A DNA stretch of 64,000 bases from 66-474 sp035281745 (GCA_035281745.1 DATEDI010000040.1:275407-339406); one strand, 5' to 3'. Shown: positions 1 to 8,587, counted from the stretch's first letter. Translations and numbers: made by a program. Notes: generated by a model from the letters alone, not told the origin.

Positions 1-993
1 CCCGAGGTGCCGTTGATGGAATCGGCGCTGCCGAATGTCGCGAGCGGCCCGGATGATCTGCTTGCGCCGGCGCAGGCAGCCCCGTCGCGCCGCAGTTGGC
101 GCGACCGGCTTTCATCCAGCGGTTTCGCCCGCGGCCTGTCGTCGCTGTTCGTGCGCAATCCGGTGTTGTCCGATGAACTTCTGGACGAACTGGAAATCGT
201 CCTGCTCTCCGCCGACGTCGGCGTCGCCGCCACCAGCGAATTGATCGACGAATTGCGCCGGCGCATGCACAAGCGCGAATTCGCCGACGCGATGGCGCTG
301 CGCGAAGCCCTGCGCATGCGCCTGGTGGGCTCGCTGCAGCCGGTCGCGCAGCCGCTGGAAGTCGGCACGCGCAAACCGTTCGTGCTGCTGGTGGTCGGCG
401 TCAACGGCGTCGGCAAGACCACCACCATCGGCAAGCTGGCGCGACGTTTCCAGCAGGAGAACCGCGGCGTGCTGCTGGCCGCCGGCGACACCTTCCGCGC
501 CGCCGCGGTGGCGCAGTTGCAGGAATGGGGTTCGCGGCTCGGCGTGCCGGTGTGCTCGCAGGGACAGGGGGCGGATTCGGCCAGCGTGATCTTCGACGCG
601 CTGCAGATGGCGGTCGCGCACAAGCAGGACATCCTGATCGCCGACACCGCCGGTCGCCTGCACACGCGCTCCGGATTGATGGACGAACTGGCCAAGATCA
701 AGCGCGTGCTCGGCAAGCTCGACGCAGAGGCGCCACATGAAGTGCTGATGGTGATCGACGGCACCACCGGCCAGAACGCGATCAACCAGGTACGCGAATT
801 CATCAATGCGATCGGCGTCACCGGACTCGCGGTCACCAAGCTGGACGGCACCGCCAAGGGCGGCGTGGTGTTCGCATTGGCACGGGAGTTCGCGCTGCCG
901 ATCCGTTACGTGGGCCTGGGCGAACGCGCGGAGGACATGCGCGTGTTCGATGCCCGCGCCTTCGTGGACGGATTGCTGCCCGTCGGCAGTTGA
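1..993 (+). CDS. ftsY: Signal recognition particle receptor FtsY (5' end outside window)
   Basis: FtsY is the SRP receptor GTPase that pairs with Ffh at the inner membrane to deliver ribosome-nascent chains to SecYEG. Counting from the GTG at 7, a helical N domain (about residues 40-115) precedes the G domain. Visible motifs are the P-loop GVNGVGKTT near 131, DTFRAAA at 161, DTAGRLH near 213 and TKLDGTAKGG near 277. The frame is open back to base 1, so the variable acidic N-terminal region and true start probably lie outside the window. Its stop abuts the start of the AsmA-like gene, suggesting co-transcription. Identification is secure; only the start is unknown. Confidence 0.96.
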   Translation, partial: PEVPLMESALPNVASGPDDLLAPAQAAPSRRSWRDRLSSSGFARGLSSLFVRNPVLSDELLDELEIVLLSADVGVAATSELIDELRRRMHKREFADAMALREALRMRLVGSLQPVAQPLEVGTRKPFVLLVVGVNGVGKTTTIGKLARRFQQENRGVLLAAGDTFRAAAVAQLQEWGSRLGVPVCSQGQGADSASVIFDALQMAVAHKQDILIADTAGRLHTRSGLMDELAKIKRVLGKLDAEAPHEVLMVIDGTTGQNAINQVREFINAIGVTGLAVTKLDGTAKGGVVFALAREFALPIRYVGLGERAEDMRVFDARAFVDGLLPVGS

Positions 994-995
994 CC

Positions 996-2162
996 ATGTC
1001 GGCCACCGCGCCATCGTCGCGGCACCTCCTGCGCTGGATCGCGCTGGCGATCGTCGCGGTACTGGTCGCGCTGGCGATCGCCGCGGCCGTGTACGTTCAC
1101 AATCTGCTGCAACCCGATCGCTTTACGGCCCTGCTGGAAAACGACCTTGCCGCGGTGGGCCTGAAGTTGCGCCTGCAGGCGCCGGCCGAACCCACCCTGT
1201 TCCCCCGGCCCGGCGTGCAGTTGAGGGGTTTCAGCCTGACCAACAGCGGTTCCAACCGACCGGTGTTGCAGGCGGCCGGTGCCACCATCGTGGTGCCCTG
1301 GCGCGCGCTGCTGCACGGCGAGATCGCCATCGAACGCGTGGACGTGGTCGCGCCGCACTTGAATCTGGACGAACTCGAAGCACTGCTCGCACGGCTGCCC
1401 CATCGCGCCGCCGGACCGCCGCGCCTGCCCACCATCACCACCGGCGTGCACATGAGCCAAGGCACGCTTTCCCGCAAAGGTTCGCCGTTACTGTTCGACT
1501 TCAGCGTCGAAACCGGCGCGCTGGCGCCCGGCAAAGTGTTCCGGTTGGAAGCTGCGGCGCGCGGCGCGGCCGGCAACCGTTTCACCGCCGTGCTCAGCAC
1601 GATGCCATCGGCGGCCCACGACGGCGTGATCGAGCTCAAGGCCTTGAGCTTCCACCTCGCCGAGCAGCAAGGCATCGCGCTGCAGCTCGAAGGCGAAGGC
1701 AGTTGGCGTGGCGGCGAGGATCTCGCGATGCAACTCCAGGGCACGCTGCGCCATCGCGCATTCGCTCCGCCATCCGCCGCGTCGACCAGTGCGCCCGCCA
1801 CGTCCGTATCGACGCCCAGCCCGCCCGTCGCACCTGCCCCGCCCGTCACCGACAAGATCGTATTGAACGTTTCGCCCGCACGCGGGCGTGCACCGCTGAC
1901 GGTCGCCCTGAAACTGGACGGCGACGACGCGCACGCCGACCTCCGCTTGCAGCCGACCGAATTCGGGCGCTGGTGGAAACGTGTGCTGGCCGCGCAGCCG
2001 GGCCAGCCGCCGGGCGCGTTGCCGTTCACGGGCAAGGCCGAAGTGCGGCAACTCGATCTCGGCTGGCTGAAGGCCACGGGCCTCACGATCGACGCCGGCC
2101 CCGATCTCGCGCCCGCCGCGAGTTCTTCGAGCGCCGCCACGGCCGCGTCGGCGGCACACTGA
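996..2162 (+). CDS. Short AsmA-family envelope protein
   Basis: About 388 residues. One N-terminal membrane helix (about residues 11-33, LALAIVAVLVALAIAA region) is followed by a periplasmic region that opens like the AsmA N-terminal domain: a VHNLLQPDRF segment, then repeated amphipathic strand segments. AsmA-family proteins are inner-membrane-anchored bridge-type proteins implicated in phospholipid transport or outer-membrane homeostasis. Pseudomonas carries an asmA-like gene directly before mutY-yggX, the same order as here. It is only about half the length of E. coli AsmA, and a Pro/Ala-rich linker lies near residues 250-285. The start is the ATG at 996; a TTG at 990 in the same frame overlaps the ftsY stop. 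Family assignment is likely; the function is inferred. Confidence 0.72.
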   Translation: MSATAPSSRHLLRWIALAIVAVLVALAIAAAVYVHNLLQPDRFTALLENDLAAVGLKLRLQAPAEPTLFPRPGVQLRGFSLTNSGSNRPVLQAAGATIVVPWRALLHGEIAIERVDVVAPHLNLDELEALLARLPHRAAGPPRLPTITTGVHMSQGTLSRKGSPLLFDFSVETGALAPGKVFRLEAAARGAAGNRFTAVLSTMPSAAHDGVIELKALSFHLAEQQGIALQLEGEGSWRGGEDLAMQLQGTLRHRAFAPPSAASTSAPATSVSTPSPPVAPAPPVTDKIVLNVSPARGRAPLTVALKLDGDDAHADLRLQPTEFGRWWKRVLAAQPGQPPGALPFTGKAEVRQLDLGWLKATGLTIDAGPDLAPAASSSSAATAASAAH

Positions 2163-2164
2163 AG

Positions 2165-3343
2165 GTGGACGATTTCGCGCGCCCCTTGCTGCATTGGTAC
2201 GACCTGCACGGCCGTCATGACCTGCCATGGCAACACCCCCGCTCGCCCTATCGCGTGTGGATTTCGGAAGTGATGCTCCAGCAAACCCAGGTCGCGACGG
2301 TCATTCCCTACTTCCAACGTTTCGTCGGCGCGCTGCCGGATCTCCGCACGCTCGCCGCGGCGTCGGAAGATCGGGTTCTGGCGCTGTGGTCGGGTCTCGG
2401 GTACTACCGGCGCGCGAGATACCTGCACGCGGCCGCACAACAATGCGTCGCGCGACACGGCGGCGAATTGCCGCGCGACTTCGAATCACTGTCCGCGCTG
2501 CCCGGAATCGGCCGTTCCACCGCTGGTGCGATCCTGGCGCTGGCGCATGGCCAACGTCACGCGATCCTCGACGGCAACGTCAGGCGGGTGCTGAGTCGCT
2601 ATCACGGCGTTGCCGGCTGGCCGGGCGAGCGCGTCATCGAAAACGCACTGTGGTCGCATGCCGAAACACACACGCCGGAAGCCCGGATCGCGGACTACAC
2701 GCAGGCGATCATGGACCTCGGGGCGGCTGTCTGCACGCGTGCGAACCCCCGTTGCGATGTCTGTCCGCAAGCCCAAAGTTGCATCGCGCACCGGGATGCA
2801 ACCACGGCCACGATTCCGGCAGCCCGCCCCGCGCGCGTGCTGCCGGAAAAGCATACGTTTTTCGTCGTGCTGCGCGATCAGCACGATCGTGTGTTGTTGC
2901 GGCGGCGCCCGCCGCAAGGCGTCTGGCCCGGATTGTGGAGCCTGCCGGAAGCCGCCGGCGAACGCGACGCGCGGGAGCTTGCATTGCATCTTGCCGACCT
3001 CGATCGCGGCACCGTCGTTGCACTGCCAAAAATCCTGCACGTGTTCACGCATTTCAAATTGCACGCTTCGCCTATCGAGTGGCGCGGCGTGCGCGCGCAC
3101 TCCGCCGTTGCGGACGATCCCGCGACCCGTTGGTATTCACGCGCCGAGATGGCGGATCTCGGCATCCCCGCGCCCGTGAGAAAGGTATTGATGCGATGGC
3201 CCGAAGCGTCTTCTGCGAAAAACTCCAGTGCCAAACCGAAGGCCTTGATCGCGCGCCGTGGCCGGGCGAACTCGGCCAGCGCATCTACGAACACATCGGC
3301 CGCGAAGCGTGGCAGCAGTGGCTTGACTACCAGACCATGCTGA
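2165..3343 (+). CDS. mutY: Adenine DNA glycosylase MutY
   Basis: MutY removes adenine mispaired with 8-oxoguanine in base-excision repair. Seen from the GTG at 2165: SEVMLQQTQV with catalytic Glu near residue 35, the helix-hairpin-helix LPGIGRSTAGAI near 117, the DGNVRRVL aspartate near 137, and the 4Fe-4S cysteines (C-x6-C-x2-C-x5-C pattern) near 192-208. A C-terminal NUDIX-like 8-oxoG recognition domain follows. The start is three bases after the AsmA-like stop. The frame does not close at the usual point near yggX: it runs 148 bp into yggX, adding about 49 low-complexity Ser/Ala/Arg residues, so the protein is 392 residues against about 350 in E. coli. Confidence 0.95.
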   Translation: MDDFARPLLHWYDLHGRHDLPWQHPRSPYRVWISEVMLQQTQVATVIPYFQRFVGALPDLRTLAAASEDRVLALWSGLGYYRRARYLHAAAQQCVARHGGELPRDFESLSALPGIGRSTAGAILALAHGQRHAILDGNVRRVLSRYHGVAGWPGERVIENALWSHAETHTPEARIADYTQAIMDLGAAVCTRANPRCDVCPQAQSCIAHRDATTATIPAARPARVLPEKHTFFVVLRDQHDRVLLRRRPPQGVWPGLWSLPEAAGERDARELALHLADLDRGTVVALPKILHVFTHFKLHASPIEWRGVRAHSAVADDPATRWYSRAEMADLGIPAPVRKVLMRWPEASSAKNSSAKPKALIARRGRANSASASTNTSAAKRGSSGLTTRPC

Positions 3344-3453
3344 TCAACGAGAACCGGCTGTCGCCACGCGACCCGGACACGCGCAAATTCCTCGCCGCGG
3401 AGATGCAGCGATTCCTGTTCGGTGAATCGCCTGCCGGGGAAGCGGGCGACTAG
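3196..3453 (+). CDS. yggX: YggX-type Fe(2+)-trafficking / oxidative damage protection protein
   Basis: An 85-residue protein that begins MARSVFCEKL, with the conserved Cys7 of the YggX family, and contains the characteristic WQQWLDYQTMLINENRLSP block. YggX protects Fe-S enzymes from oxidative damage in enterobacteria and usually sits next to mutY, as here. The ATG at 3196 lies inside the mutY reading frame, in a different frame, so the two genes overlap by 148 bp. Translation is probably coupled to mutY. The family is clear; its exact biochemical role (iron trafficking or Fe-S repair) remains debated in the literature. Confidence 0.93.
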   Translation: MARSVFCEKLQCQTEGLDRAPWPGELGQRIYEHIGREAWQQWLDYQTMLINENRLSPRDPDTRKFLAAEMQRFLFGESPAGEAGD

Positions 3454-3884
3454 CCGCTGGACGCCGGCGCGCCTTCCTGCTTTTCCTTCGCGCGGTCCTG
3501 CTTCATCTTCAGCTCGTTCACCGGCACGATCTTCGTGATCTTGCATCGCTGGTGATCGAACGTGACGAAGTCGAAGTTGCGATACAGCATCTGGTTTTTC
3601 GCGGTCAAGCCGATGCCGTTCGCGAACGCGAGGTTGTTGCACGGCGTCTGCACCGTCAGCAGGTACAGCTTGTTGACGCCGAACCAGATCGCCACCTTGT
3701 CCGGGGCCAGGTACTGGAATCCATTGATCTGGAAGTAGCGGACGTGGTCCACCGGCGCCTCGGCGTACTTCTGATAGCGCGTCAGGTCGGCGCGTTCCGA
3801 ATCCGTCTGCTGCGCAATCGCGGGCAGCATCACTGCACCGGTCAGCAGCATCGCCAAGCCCAAGACTTTCGGGAACTTTTTCAT
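3450..3884 (-). CDS. Exported DUF6491-like protein
   Basis: About 144 residues from the ATG at 3884. It has a classical signal peptide (MKKFPKVLGLAMLLTGAVML, cleavage after AIAQ), then a compact domain with INGFQYLAPDKVAIWFG and a central Cys pair (TPCNNL and HQRCKI). The pattern of a short aromatic strand followed by a 'W-G-NKLYLL' strand resembles DUF6491 proteins common in Lysobacterales, whose function is unknown. It converges tail-to-tail with yggX (stops overlap by 4 bp) and diverges from the hydroxylase gene. Export is well supported; the family call is from memory of the motif pattern. Confidence 0.6.
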   Translation of the reverse strand: MKKFPKVLGLAMLLTGAVMLPAIAQQTDSERADLTRYQKYAEAPVDHVRYFQINGFQYLAPDKVAIWFGVNKLYLLTVQTPCNNLAFANGIGLTAKNQMLYRNFDFVTFDHQRCKITKIVPVNELKMKQDRAKEKQEGAPASSG

Positions 3885-4006
3885 CTTGATCCACCTCATG
3901 CCGCTGCTTGGGTTTCTCACTATACTTGCCGCGCAGTCGGGAGGCTGATCATGCGCCGGCCGCCGGTCACGTGCGACCGCCCCCTTCGCAGGAGTTGGCT
4001 CTGGTC

Positions 4007-4654
4007 GTGTCGAACCATCCGCAGGTTAGCGCCAATCGCGACGCCTCGGCCAATCCGCCGACGCGTTTGCCTGCGCCGCTGGAATGGCTGGCGGAACCAC
4101 TGGCGCGGCTTTCCACCAGCCTGTTCAACCTGCGTGCCGGTCTCATTTCGGACAGCCTGATCAGCCTGTTGCTGATCGCGGCCGGCGTCTGGTACGGACG
4201 CATGCAGCCGGTGCTGGCGGCGCTGACCGCGCTTTGCGGGTTGTTCGCCTTCACCTTCCTCGAATACGCCGCGCACCGCTGGCTGTTCCATGGCAACACG
4301 GGCCCGTTCAAGTCCGGCCACGATCACCACCACGACGATCCGCTCGGCTACGACGCGCTGCCGTTCTTCATGCCGCCGCTCTTCATGTGCGCGTTGGGCG
4401 CGGTGTTCGCACTGGCCATTCCGGCCGGCTACGCCTTGCTGCTGGCCGGTACCATCGCGGCAGGCTACGCCGCCTACGGGCTGAGCCACGTCGTGATCCA
4501 CGTACACCGGTTCAAGAGTCCATTGATGCGGCGCTGGGCCGGCTTCCACAACATCCATCACTACCACCCCGAAGCCAACTTCGGCGTGACCACCGGGCTG
4601 TGGGACGTGATTCTCGGCACCCGCTATCAGCGCAAGCCGCGAACGGCGTTGTAG
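4007..4654 (+). CDS. Sterol desaturase / fatty-acid hydroxylase superfamily membrane protein
   Basis: Integral-membrane di-iron hydroxylase. Four hydrophobic segments carry the histidine clusters typical of the superfamily: EYAAHRWLFH, HDHHHDDP, HVVIHVHRF and HNIHHYHPEANFGVTT. Such enzymes hydroxylate or desaturate lipids using O2; the substrate here cannot be read from sequence. The frame is open from 3908, but a start there would leave only 23 bp between divergent genes, so I prefer the GTG at 4007 (about 215 residues), which follows an AGGAG sequence 12 bases upstream. The gene ends exactly where a dispersed repeat begins. Confidence 0.8.
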   Translation: MSNHPQVSANRDASANPPTRLPAPLEWLAEPLARLSTSLFNLRAGLISDSLISLLLIAAGVWYGRMQPVLAALTALCGLFAFTFLEYAAHRWLFHGNTGPFKSGHDHHHDDPLGYDALPFFMPPLFMCALGAVFALAIPAGYALLLAGTIAAGYAAYGLSHVVIHVHRFKSPLMRRWAGFHNIHHYHPEANFGVTTGLWDVILGTRYQRKPRTAL

Positions 4655-4773
4655 TGCGATCGTCCCTGATCGCTGCATCGGTGAATGGACTGGTGAGCGG
4701 AACACCTTGAGCCTCCAAACACCGGAACGGCCATCCCTGGCCTGACTTTTCGCACAGCTCCTTCGAATGGAGC
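4654..4773 (+). repeat. Dispersed three-hairpin repeat, family 1, copy A
   Basis: Starts on the last base of the hydroxylase stop codon. Hairpin 1 (4656-4673) has stem GCGATC/GATCGC with loop GTCCCT. After a variable centre, hairpin 2 (4729-4742) has stem GGCCA/TGGCC, followed by CTGACTTTT. Hairpin 3 (about 4757-4773) has stem GCTCC/GGAGC. The same arrangement recurs at about 36113-36245 and 55874-56005 with a different centre. There is no coding potential and no transposase nearby. The remaining 4774-4834 is the leader of the multicopper oxidase gene. Confidence 0.7.
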
Positions 4774-4834
4774 TTTCGATGTTTCCAATGGTGATCGTTT
4801 AGCATGGCCGTTTGCGCTGCCGCCGGAGCCGTGA

Positions 4835-6316
4835 ATGGATCGTCGTGATTTCCTGAAATCCGCCAGCCTCACCGCACTCGCCGGTGCGTTGCCGGGAGCG
4901 GAAGCGCTTGGCGCGCAGAGGCACGCCGCCTCGCCCGCCGACACGGCGACCATGCCTGCCGACAAGGCCAATCACACACTGCGCATCGGCCATGGCGTGC
5001 TGGAACTGTCGGACGATAAATTCGTTTCGACGACGCTCTACAACGGCGATTTTCCCGGGCCGCTGCTGCGCTTCAGGGAAGGCCGGAAAACCGCGGTCGA
5101 TATCTTCAACGACACCGACCACGACGAGCAGTTGCACTGGCACGGGCAGTACCTGCCCGACAGCGTGGATGGCGCCGACGAGGAACGCACGCCTCCGATT
5201 CCGGCCCATGGCCATCGCCGCGAAACCTTCACGCCCACGCCGTCGGGGCTGCGCTTCTATCACACCCACGTGCGCGCCGGCCCCGATCTCGCGCGCGGCT
5301 TGTACACGGGTCTTGCGGGTCCGGTGTACATCGAACCGAAAAATGAACCCGGCGCCTACGACCGCGAAGTGTTCCTGACGCTGAAGGAGTTCATGCCGTA
5401 CCTGACCCGCGTCGACATGGACATGACGTTCATGGAACCCGCGGGCATGGAGATGGATCTCGTCACCATCGCCGCGAAATCCGATCCCAACGCCGGCAAG
5501 GTGCCGCCCGGATACGAACTCGCCTACGACGCCTTCGCGATCAACGGCAAGTCGCTGGGCCATGGCGAACCGATCCGGGTGAAGCGCGGCGAGCGCGTCA
5601 TGCTGCACGTCGTCAACGCCAGCGCCACGGAAAACCGCAGCCTTGCCCTGCCCGGCCACACCTTCAAGGTCGTCGCGCTGGACGGCAATCCGGTGCCGCA
5701 TCCGGCCGAAGTTCCGGTGCTTTGGGTGGGGACAGCCGAGCGCATCTCGGCGATCGTCGAGATGAACCATCCCGGCGTGTGGGTGCTTGGCGACACCACC
5801 GATGCCGACCGCGAAGGCGGCATGGGCATCGTGGTCGAATACGCGGGCGCCACCGGCAAGCCGCAATGGCAGGCGCCGCCGAAATTCATGTGGGATTACC
5901 GGTTATTTGCCGATCCCAAGCGCACGCCGCCGAAACCCGACGCGATCATCGACATGGTCATCACCGCGCGCCAGAGCGGCGACGAAGGCTTTGATGTCTA
6001 TGCGATCAACGGCGTGTCCTACGACTGGAAGACCATGCCGGTGACGCGCAAGTTGAAGCTGGGCGGCCGTTATCGTCTGCGTTTCCGCAATGCCAGCGAC
6101 GACATCCACCCGCTGCACCTGCACCGCCACGGTTTCGAAATCACCAAGGTTCACGGCCAGCCCACCGCGGGCGTGATCAAGGACGTGGTGCTGGTGCCGC
6201 CGTTCCAGACCACCGAAGTCGATTTCACCGCCGACCTGCCCGGCCTGACCCTGTTCCATTGCCACATGCAGCAGCACATGGATTACGGCTTCATGGCGTT
6301 GTTCGAAACCGTCTGA
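4835..6316 (+). CDS. Exported multicopper oxidase
   Basis: 493 residues with a twin-arginine signal (MDRRDFLKSAS), so it is folded before export. The four copper motifs of three-domain multicopper oxidases are intact: HWHG near residue 101, HTHV near 143, HPLHLHRHGF near 425 and HCHMQQHMDYGFM near 475. The last supplies the type 1 Cys and His with Met as likely axial ligand. These enzymes couple oxidation of phenols, Cu(I) or other metals to reduction of O2 to water. A methionine-rich stretch (MDMDMTFMEPAGMEMD, near 190-205) could bind Cu(I), suggesting a copper-tolerance role, but this is inference. A small exported protein gene follows. Confidence 0.9.
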   Translation: MDRRDFLKSASLTALAGALPGAEALGAQRHAASPADTATMPADKANHTLRIGHGVLELSDDKFVSTTLYNGDFPGPLLRFREGRKTAVDIFNDTDHDEQLHWHGQYLPDSVDGADEERTPPIPAHGHRRETFTPTPSGLRFYHTHVRAGPDLARGLYTGLAGPVYIEPKNEPGAYDREVFLTLKEFMPYLTRVDMDMTFMEPAGMEMDLVTIAAKSDPNAGKVPPGYELAYDAFAINGKSLGHGEPIRVKRGERVMLHVVNASATENRSLALPGHTFKVVALDGNPVPHPAEVPVLWVGTAERISAIVEMNHPGVWVLGDTTDADREGGMGIVVEYAGATGKPQWQAPPKFMWDYRLFADPKRTPPKPDAIIDMVITARQSGDEGFDVYAINGVSYDWKTMPVTRKLKLGGRYRLRFRNASDDIHPLHLHRHGFEITKVHGQPTAGVIKDVVLVPPFQTTEVDFTADLPGLTLFHCHMQQHMDYGFMALFETV

Positions 6317-6408
6317 GCCGCCGGCCGGCGCCGCGAATCACTACACGCGCCGATTACATTCCCGCGCGTACGCTTGCGCCTCCCACACCGGGCAGATCGG
6401 AGGCAGCG

Positions 6409-6840
6409 ATGAACAGGTTCCTGACAATGGGCATGGCCGGCGCACTCGCCGCCAGCCTTTCACTCGCCGCGTTTGCGCAGGGCAACGTCGACAACGAGGT
6501 GAGCACCGCGCACGCCCACGCGCTGATGGCGCAAACCGCCAAGAACACCGCGATGGCGCACGCGCATCTGCAACACGTGATCAACTGCCTTGTCGGTCCC
6601 AATGGCGCCGGCTTCGACGCCAAGGCCGAAAACCCGTGCAAGGGCCAGGGCAATGGCGCGATCCCCGATGCGGCGTCCAACCAAGCGCTGCACGGCAAGC
6701 TGGAAAGCGCATTGACCACCGCGCAGGCCGGGCTGAAGTCCGACTCGCTCGCCAGCGTGCAGCAGAACGCGGGAAAGGTCGCGGCGACGCTGCAGGACAG
6801 CAGCTCCAAGGCCAAGACAGCCGGCGGCAAATCCTGGTAA
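6409..6840 (+). CDS. Small exported conserved protein of unknown function
   Basis: 143 residues from the ATG at 6409, preceded by a good ribosome site (GGAGG). A signal peptide (cleavage after FAQG) is followed by a helical domain with two His-Ala repeats (AHAHALMA, AHAHLQH), the pattern HVINCLVGPNGAGFD, and a second Cys in NPCKGQGNGAIPD. The two cysteines probably form a periplasmic disulphide. The glutamine/alanine-rich C-terminus looks helical. I recognise it as a family of small exported proteins with a conserved N-C-L-x-G-P block but know no function. Its position 92 bp behind the multicopper oxidase suggests a shared envelope or metal role (inference). Confidence 0.7.
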   Translation: MNRFLTMGMAGALAASLSLAAFAQGNVDNEVSTAHAHALMAQTAKNTAMAHAHLQHVINCLVGPNGAGFDAKAENPCKGQGNGAIPDAASNQALHGKLESALTTAQAGLKSDSLASVQQNAGKVAATLQDSSSKAKTAGGKSW

Positions 6841-6862
6841 TTCTCGCACCGGCAATCCGTGC

Positions 6863-6890
6863 GCGGGTCGCGACGAACGCCGCGACCCGC
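6863..6890 (+). terminator. Strong hairpin after the exported protein gene, possible terminator
   Basis: Perfect 10-bp stem GCGGGTCGCG/CGCGACCCGC with an 8-base loop, 22 bases after the stop codon. No U tract follows, so it may be an mRNA-stabilising hairpin or a weak or factor-assisted terminator rather than a canonical intrinsic one. Confidence 0.4.
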
Positions 6891-6962
6891 GTCATCTGAC
6901 GTGGATCATTCACGCTGGCGCCGCAGCGCGGGACACTGCGCAAACCACATCGGGAGCCAAGC

Positions 6963-7913
6963 ATGGCAACGCGCTACACCGGACTTTCCACCAACATCCT
7001 CGACGCCGTCGGTGACACGCCGTTGCTGGAAATCGACGGCGTTTTCGCCAAGTGCGAATTCCTGAACCCATCGGGATCCATCAAGGCGCGCATCGCCAAA
7101 TACATCATCCAACGCGCCGAAGAAACGGGTGCGATCAAGCCCGGTGACACCATTGTCGAGGCCACCAGCGGCAACACCGGCAACGCGTTTTCGATGGTAG
7201 CCGCGGTGAAGGGCTACCGCATGATCGTGGTGATGCCGGAAGGCCTTTCCAGCGAGCGCGTGGCGATCTCGCGCGCCTACGGCGCCGAGGTCCTCTTCTG
7301 CGGCACCTTCCACGTCAACGACGCGCTGGAACGTGCGCGCCAACTCGGCATGCAGCCCGGCTTCTTCTTTCCCGGCCAGTTCGAGAACGAATGGAACGTG
7401 GACGAGAACCGCGAAATCCTCGGTCCCGAAATCCTCTCGCAACTGCCGGAAGGCCGCGTGCCCGATGCCTTCGTGCACGGCGTCGGCACCGGCGGCACCC
7501 TGATCGGCGTCGGCCAGGCCTTCCGCAAGGTCAACCCGAACGTGCGCCTGTTCGCGATGGAGCCGTCCGAATCGCGCACCATCCTGTGCGGCGAAGTCGC
7601 GTTGCACCAGATCGAAGGCATCTCGGACGGATTCGTGCCCGGCATCTTCGCGCACCATCGTGATCTCGTCCGCGACACCACCAGCGTCGCGAGCGCCGAG
7701 GCGGTCATGGAAATGCGCAAACTGGCACGCACGCGGGGCCTGTTCTGCGGGCCGAGTTCCGGCGCGCACCTGATCGCCGCGCAACGCATCCGCAAGCAAT
7801 TCCCCGAATTGAAAACCGTGGTCACGATCCTCGACGACGAGGGCGAAAAATACCTGCACGACTTCTTCATGCACCCCGCAGCCGGCGCCGACCAGCCCGT
7901 GCCATTCCACTGA
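6963..7913 (+). CDS. PLP-dependent cysteine synthase family protein
   Basis: 316 residues of the fold-type II (CysK/CysM) PLP family. Seen: the PLP lysine in NPSGSIKARIA near residue 44, the phosphate/substrate loop EATSGNTGNAFS near 67, and the PLP-phosphate loop GVGTGGT near 180. The family makes cysteine from O-acetyl- or O-phosphoserine, or carries out related beta-replacements. The motif spacing is that of cysteine synthases, but the C-terminal region is short and the exact donor cannot be told. It overlaps the downstream GST start in a TGATG junction, so the two are translationally coupled. Confidence 0.82.
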   Translation: MATRYTGLSTNILDAVGDTPLLEIDGVFAKCEFLNPSGSIKARIAKYIIQRAEETGAIKPGDTIVEATSGNTGNAFSMVAAVKGYRMIVVMPEGLSSERVAISRAYGAEVLFCGTFHVNDALERARQLGMQPGFFFPGQFENEWNVDENREILGPEILSQLPEGRVPDAFVHGVGTGGTLIGVGQAFRKVNPNVRLFAMEPSESRTILCGEVALHQIEGISDGFVPGIFAHHRDLVRDTTSVASAEAVMEMRKLARTRGLFCGPSSGAHLIAAQRIRKQFPELKTVVTILDDEGEKYLHDFFMHPAAGADQPVPFH

Positions 7914-8563
7914 TGCTGCTGCTCGACGCGCTCAGTCCCGCGCCACGCACGGTGCGGATGTACCTTGCAGAGAAAGAAATCAAGCTGCCGACGCGGCAAG
8001 TGGACGTGTTTACCGGCGAGAACCGGCAGGCCGCGTATCTCGCGCACAATCCGGCCGGCCAGACGCCGGCGCTGCTGCTGGATGACGGCACCTGCATCGC
8101 GGAGTCCGTGGCGATCATTGAATATCTCGAGGAGTTGCATCCCGATTCGCCACTTATCGGCGCGATGCCGGAGCAACGCGCAATCACGCGCCAGTGGCAG
8201 CGTCGTTGCGAACTCGCCATCACCGAGAACATCCACAACGCCTACCACTACGCCGAAAGCCTGGCACGATTCCGTAATCGCATCCCGGTGGCGCCCGAAA
8301 CCGCCGATGGCCTGAAACGTGTCGCGCAGGACCGCATAGCGTGGCTGGACGGCATGCTCGACGGTCGTGAATTCCTCGCCGGTGACAGGTTTACCATTGC
8401 CGACATCTGGTTGTACGTGTGGCTGGATTTTGCCGATTCCGCAGGCCAACCGTTCGACCGCAACCTTCACAACATCGCGCCCTGGTTCGCGCGCATCGCG
8501 CAGCGGTCATCCGCGCTCGCCTGTTTGCACCCGGACTGCAAGCCGGGTGGCGTCAGGGGATAA
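7913..8563 (+). CDS. Glutathione S-transferase family protein
   Basis: 216 residues. An N-terminal thioredoxin-like domain opens LLLDALSPAPRTVRMYLAEK and carries the NPAGQTPALLLDDG turn (cis-Pro) and ES motif IAESVAIIEYLEE that binds the glutathione gamma-glutamyl group. An all-helical C-terminal domain contains the GDRFTIADIWLYVWLDF capping motif. Cytosolic GSTs conjugate glutathione to electrophiles or act as disulphide reductases or peroxidases; the catalytic residue is probably a Ser in the first helix. Coupled to the upstream cysteine-synthase-like gene by a TGATG overlap. Confidence 0.88.
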   Translation: MLLLDALSPAPRTVRMYLAEKEIKLPTRQVDVFTGENRQAAYLAHNPAGQTPALLLDDGTCIAESVAIIEYLEELHPDSPLIGAMPEQRAITRQWQRRCELAITENIHNAYHYAESLARFRNRIPVAPETADGLKRVAQDRIAWLDGMLDGREFLAGDRFTIADIWLYVWLDFADSAGQPFDRNLHNIAPWFARIAQRSSALACLHPDCKPGGVRG

Positions 8564-8587
8564 TTTTCGAACCCGTGGAGATTCGCC

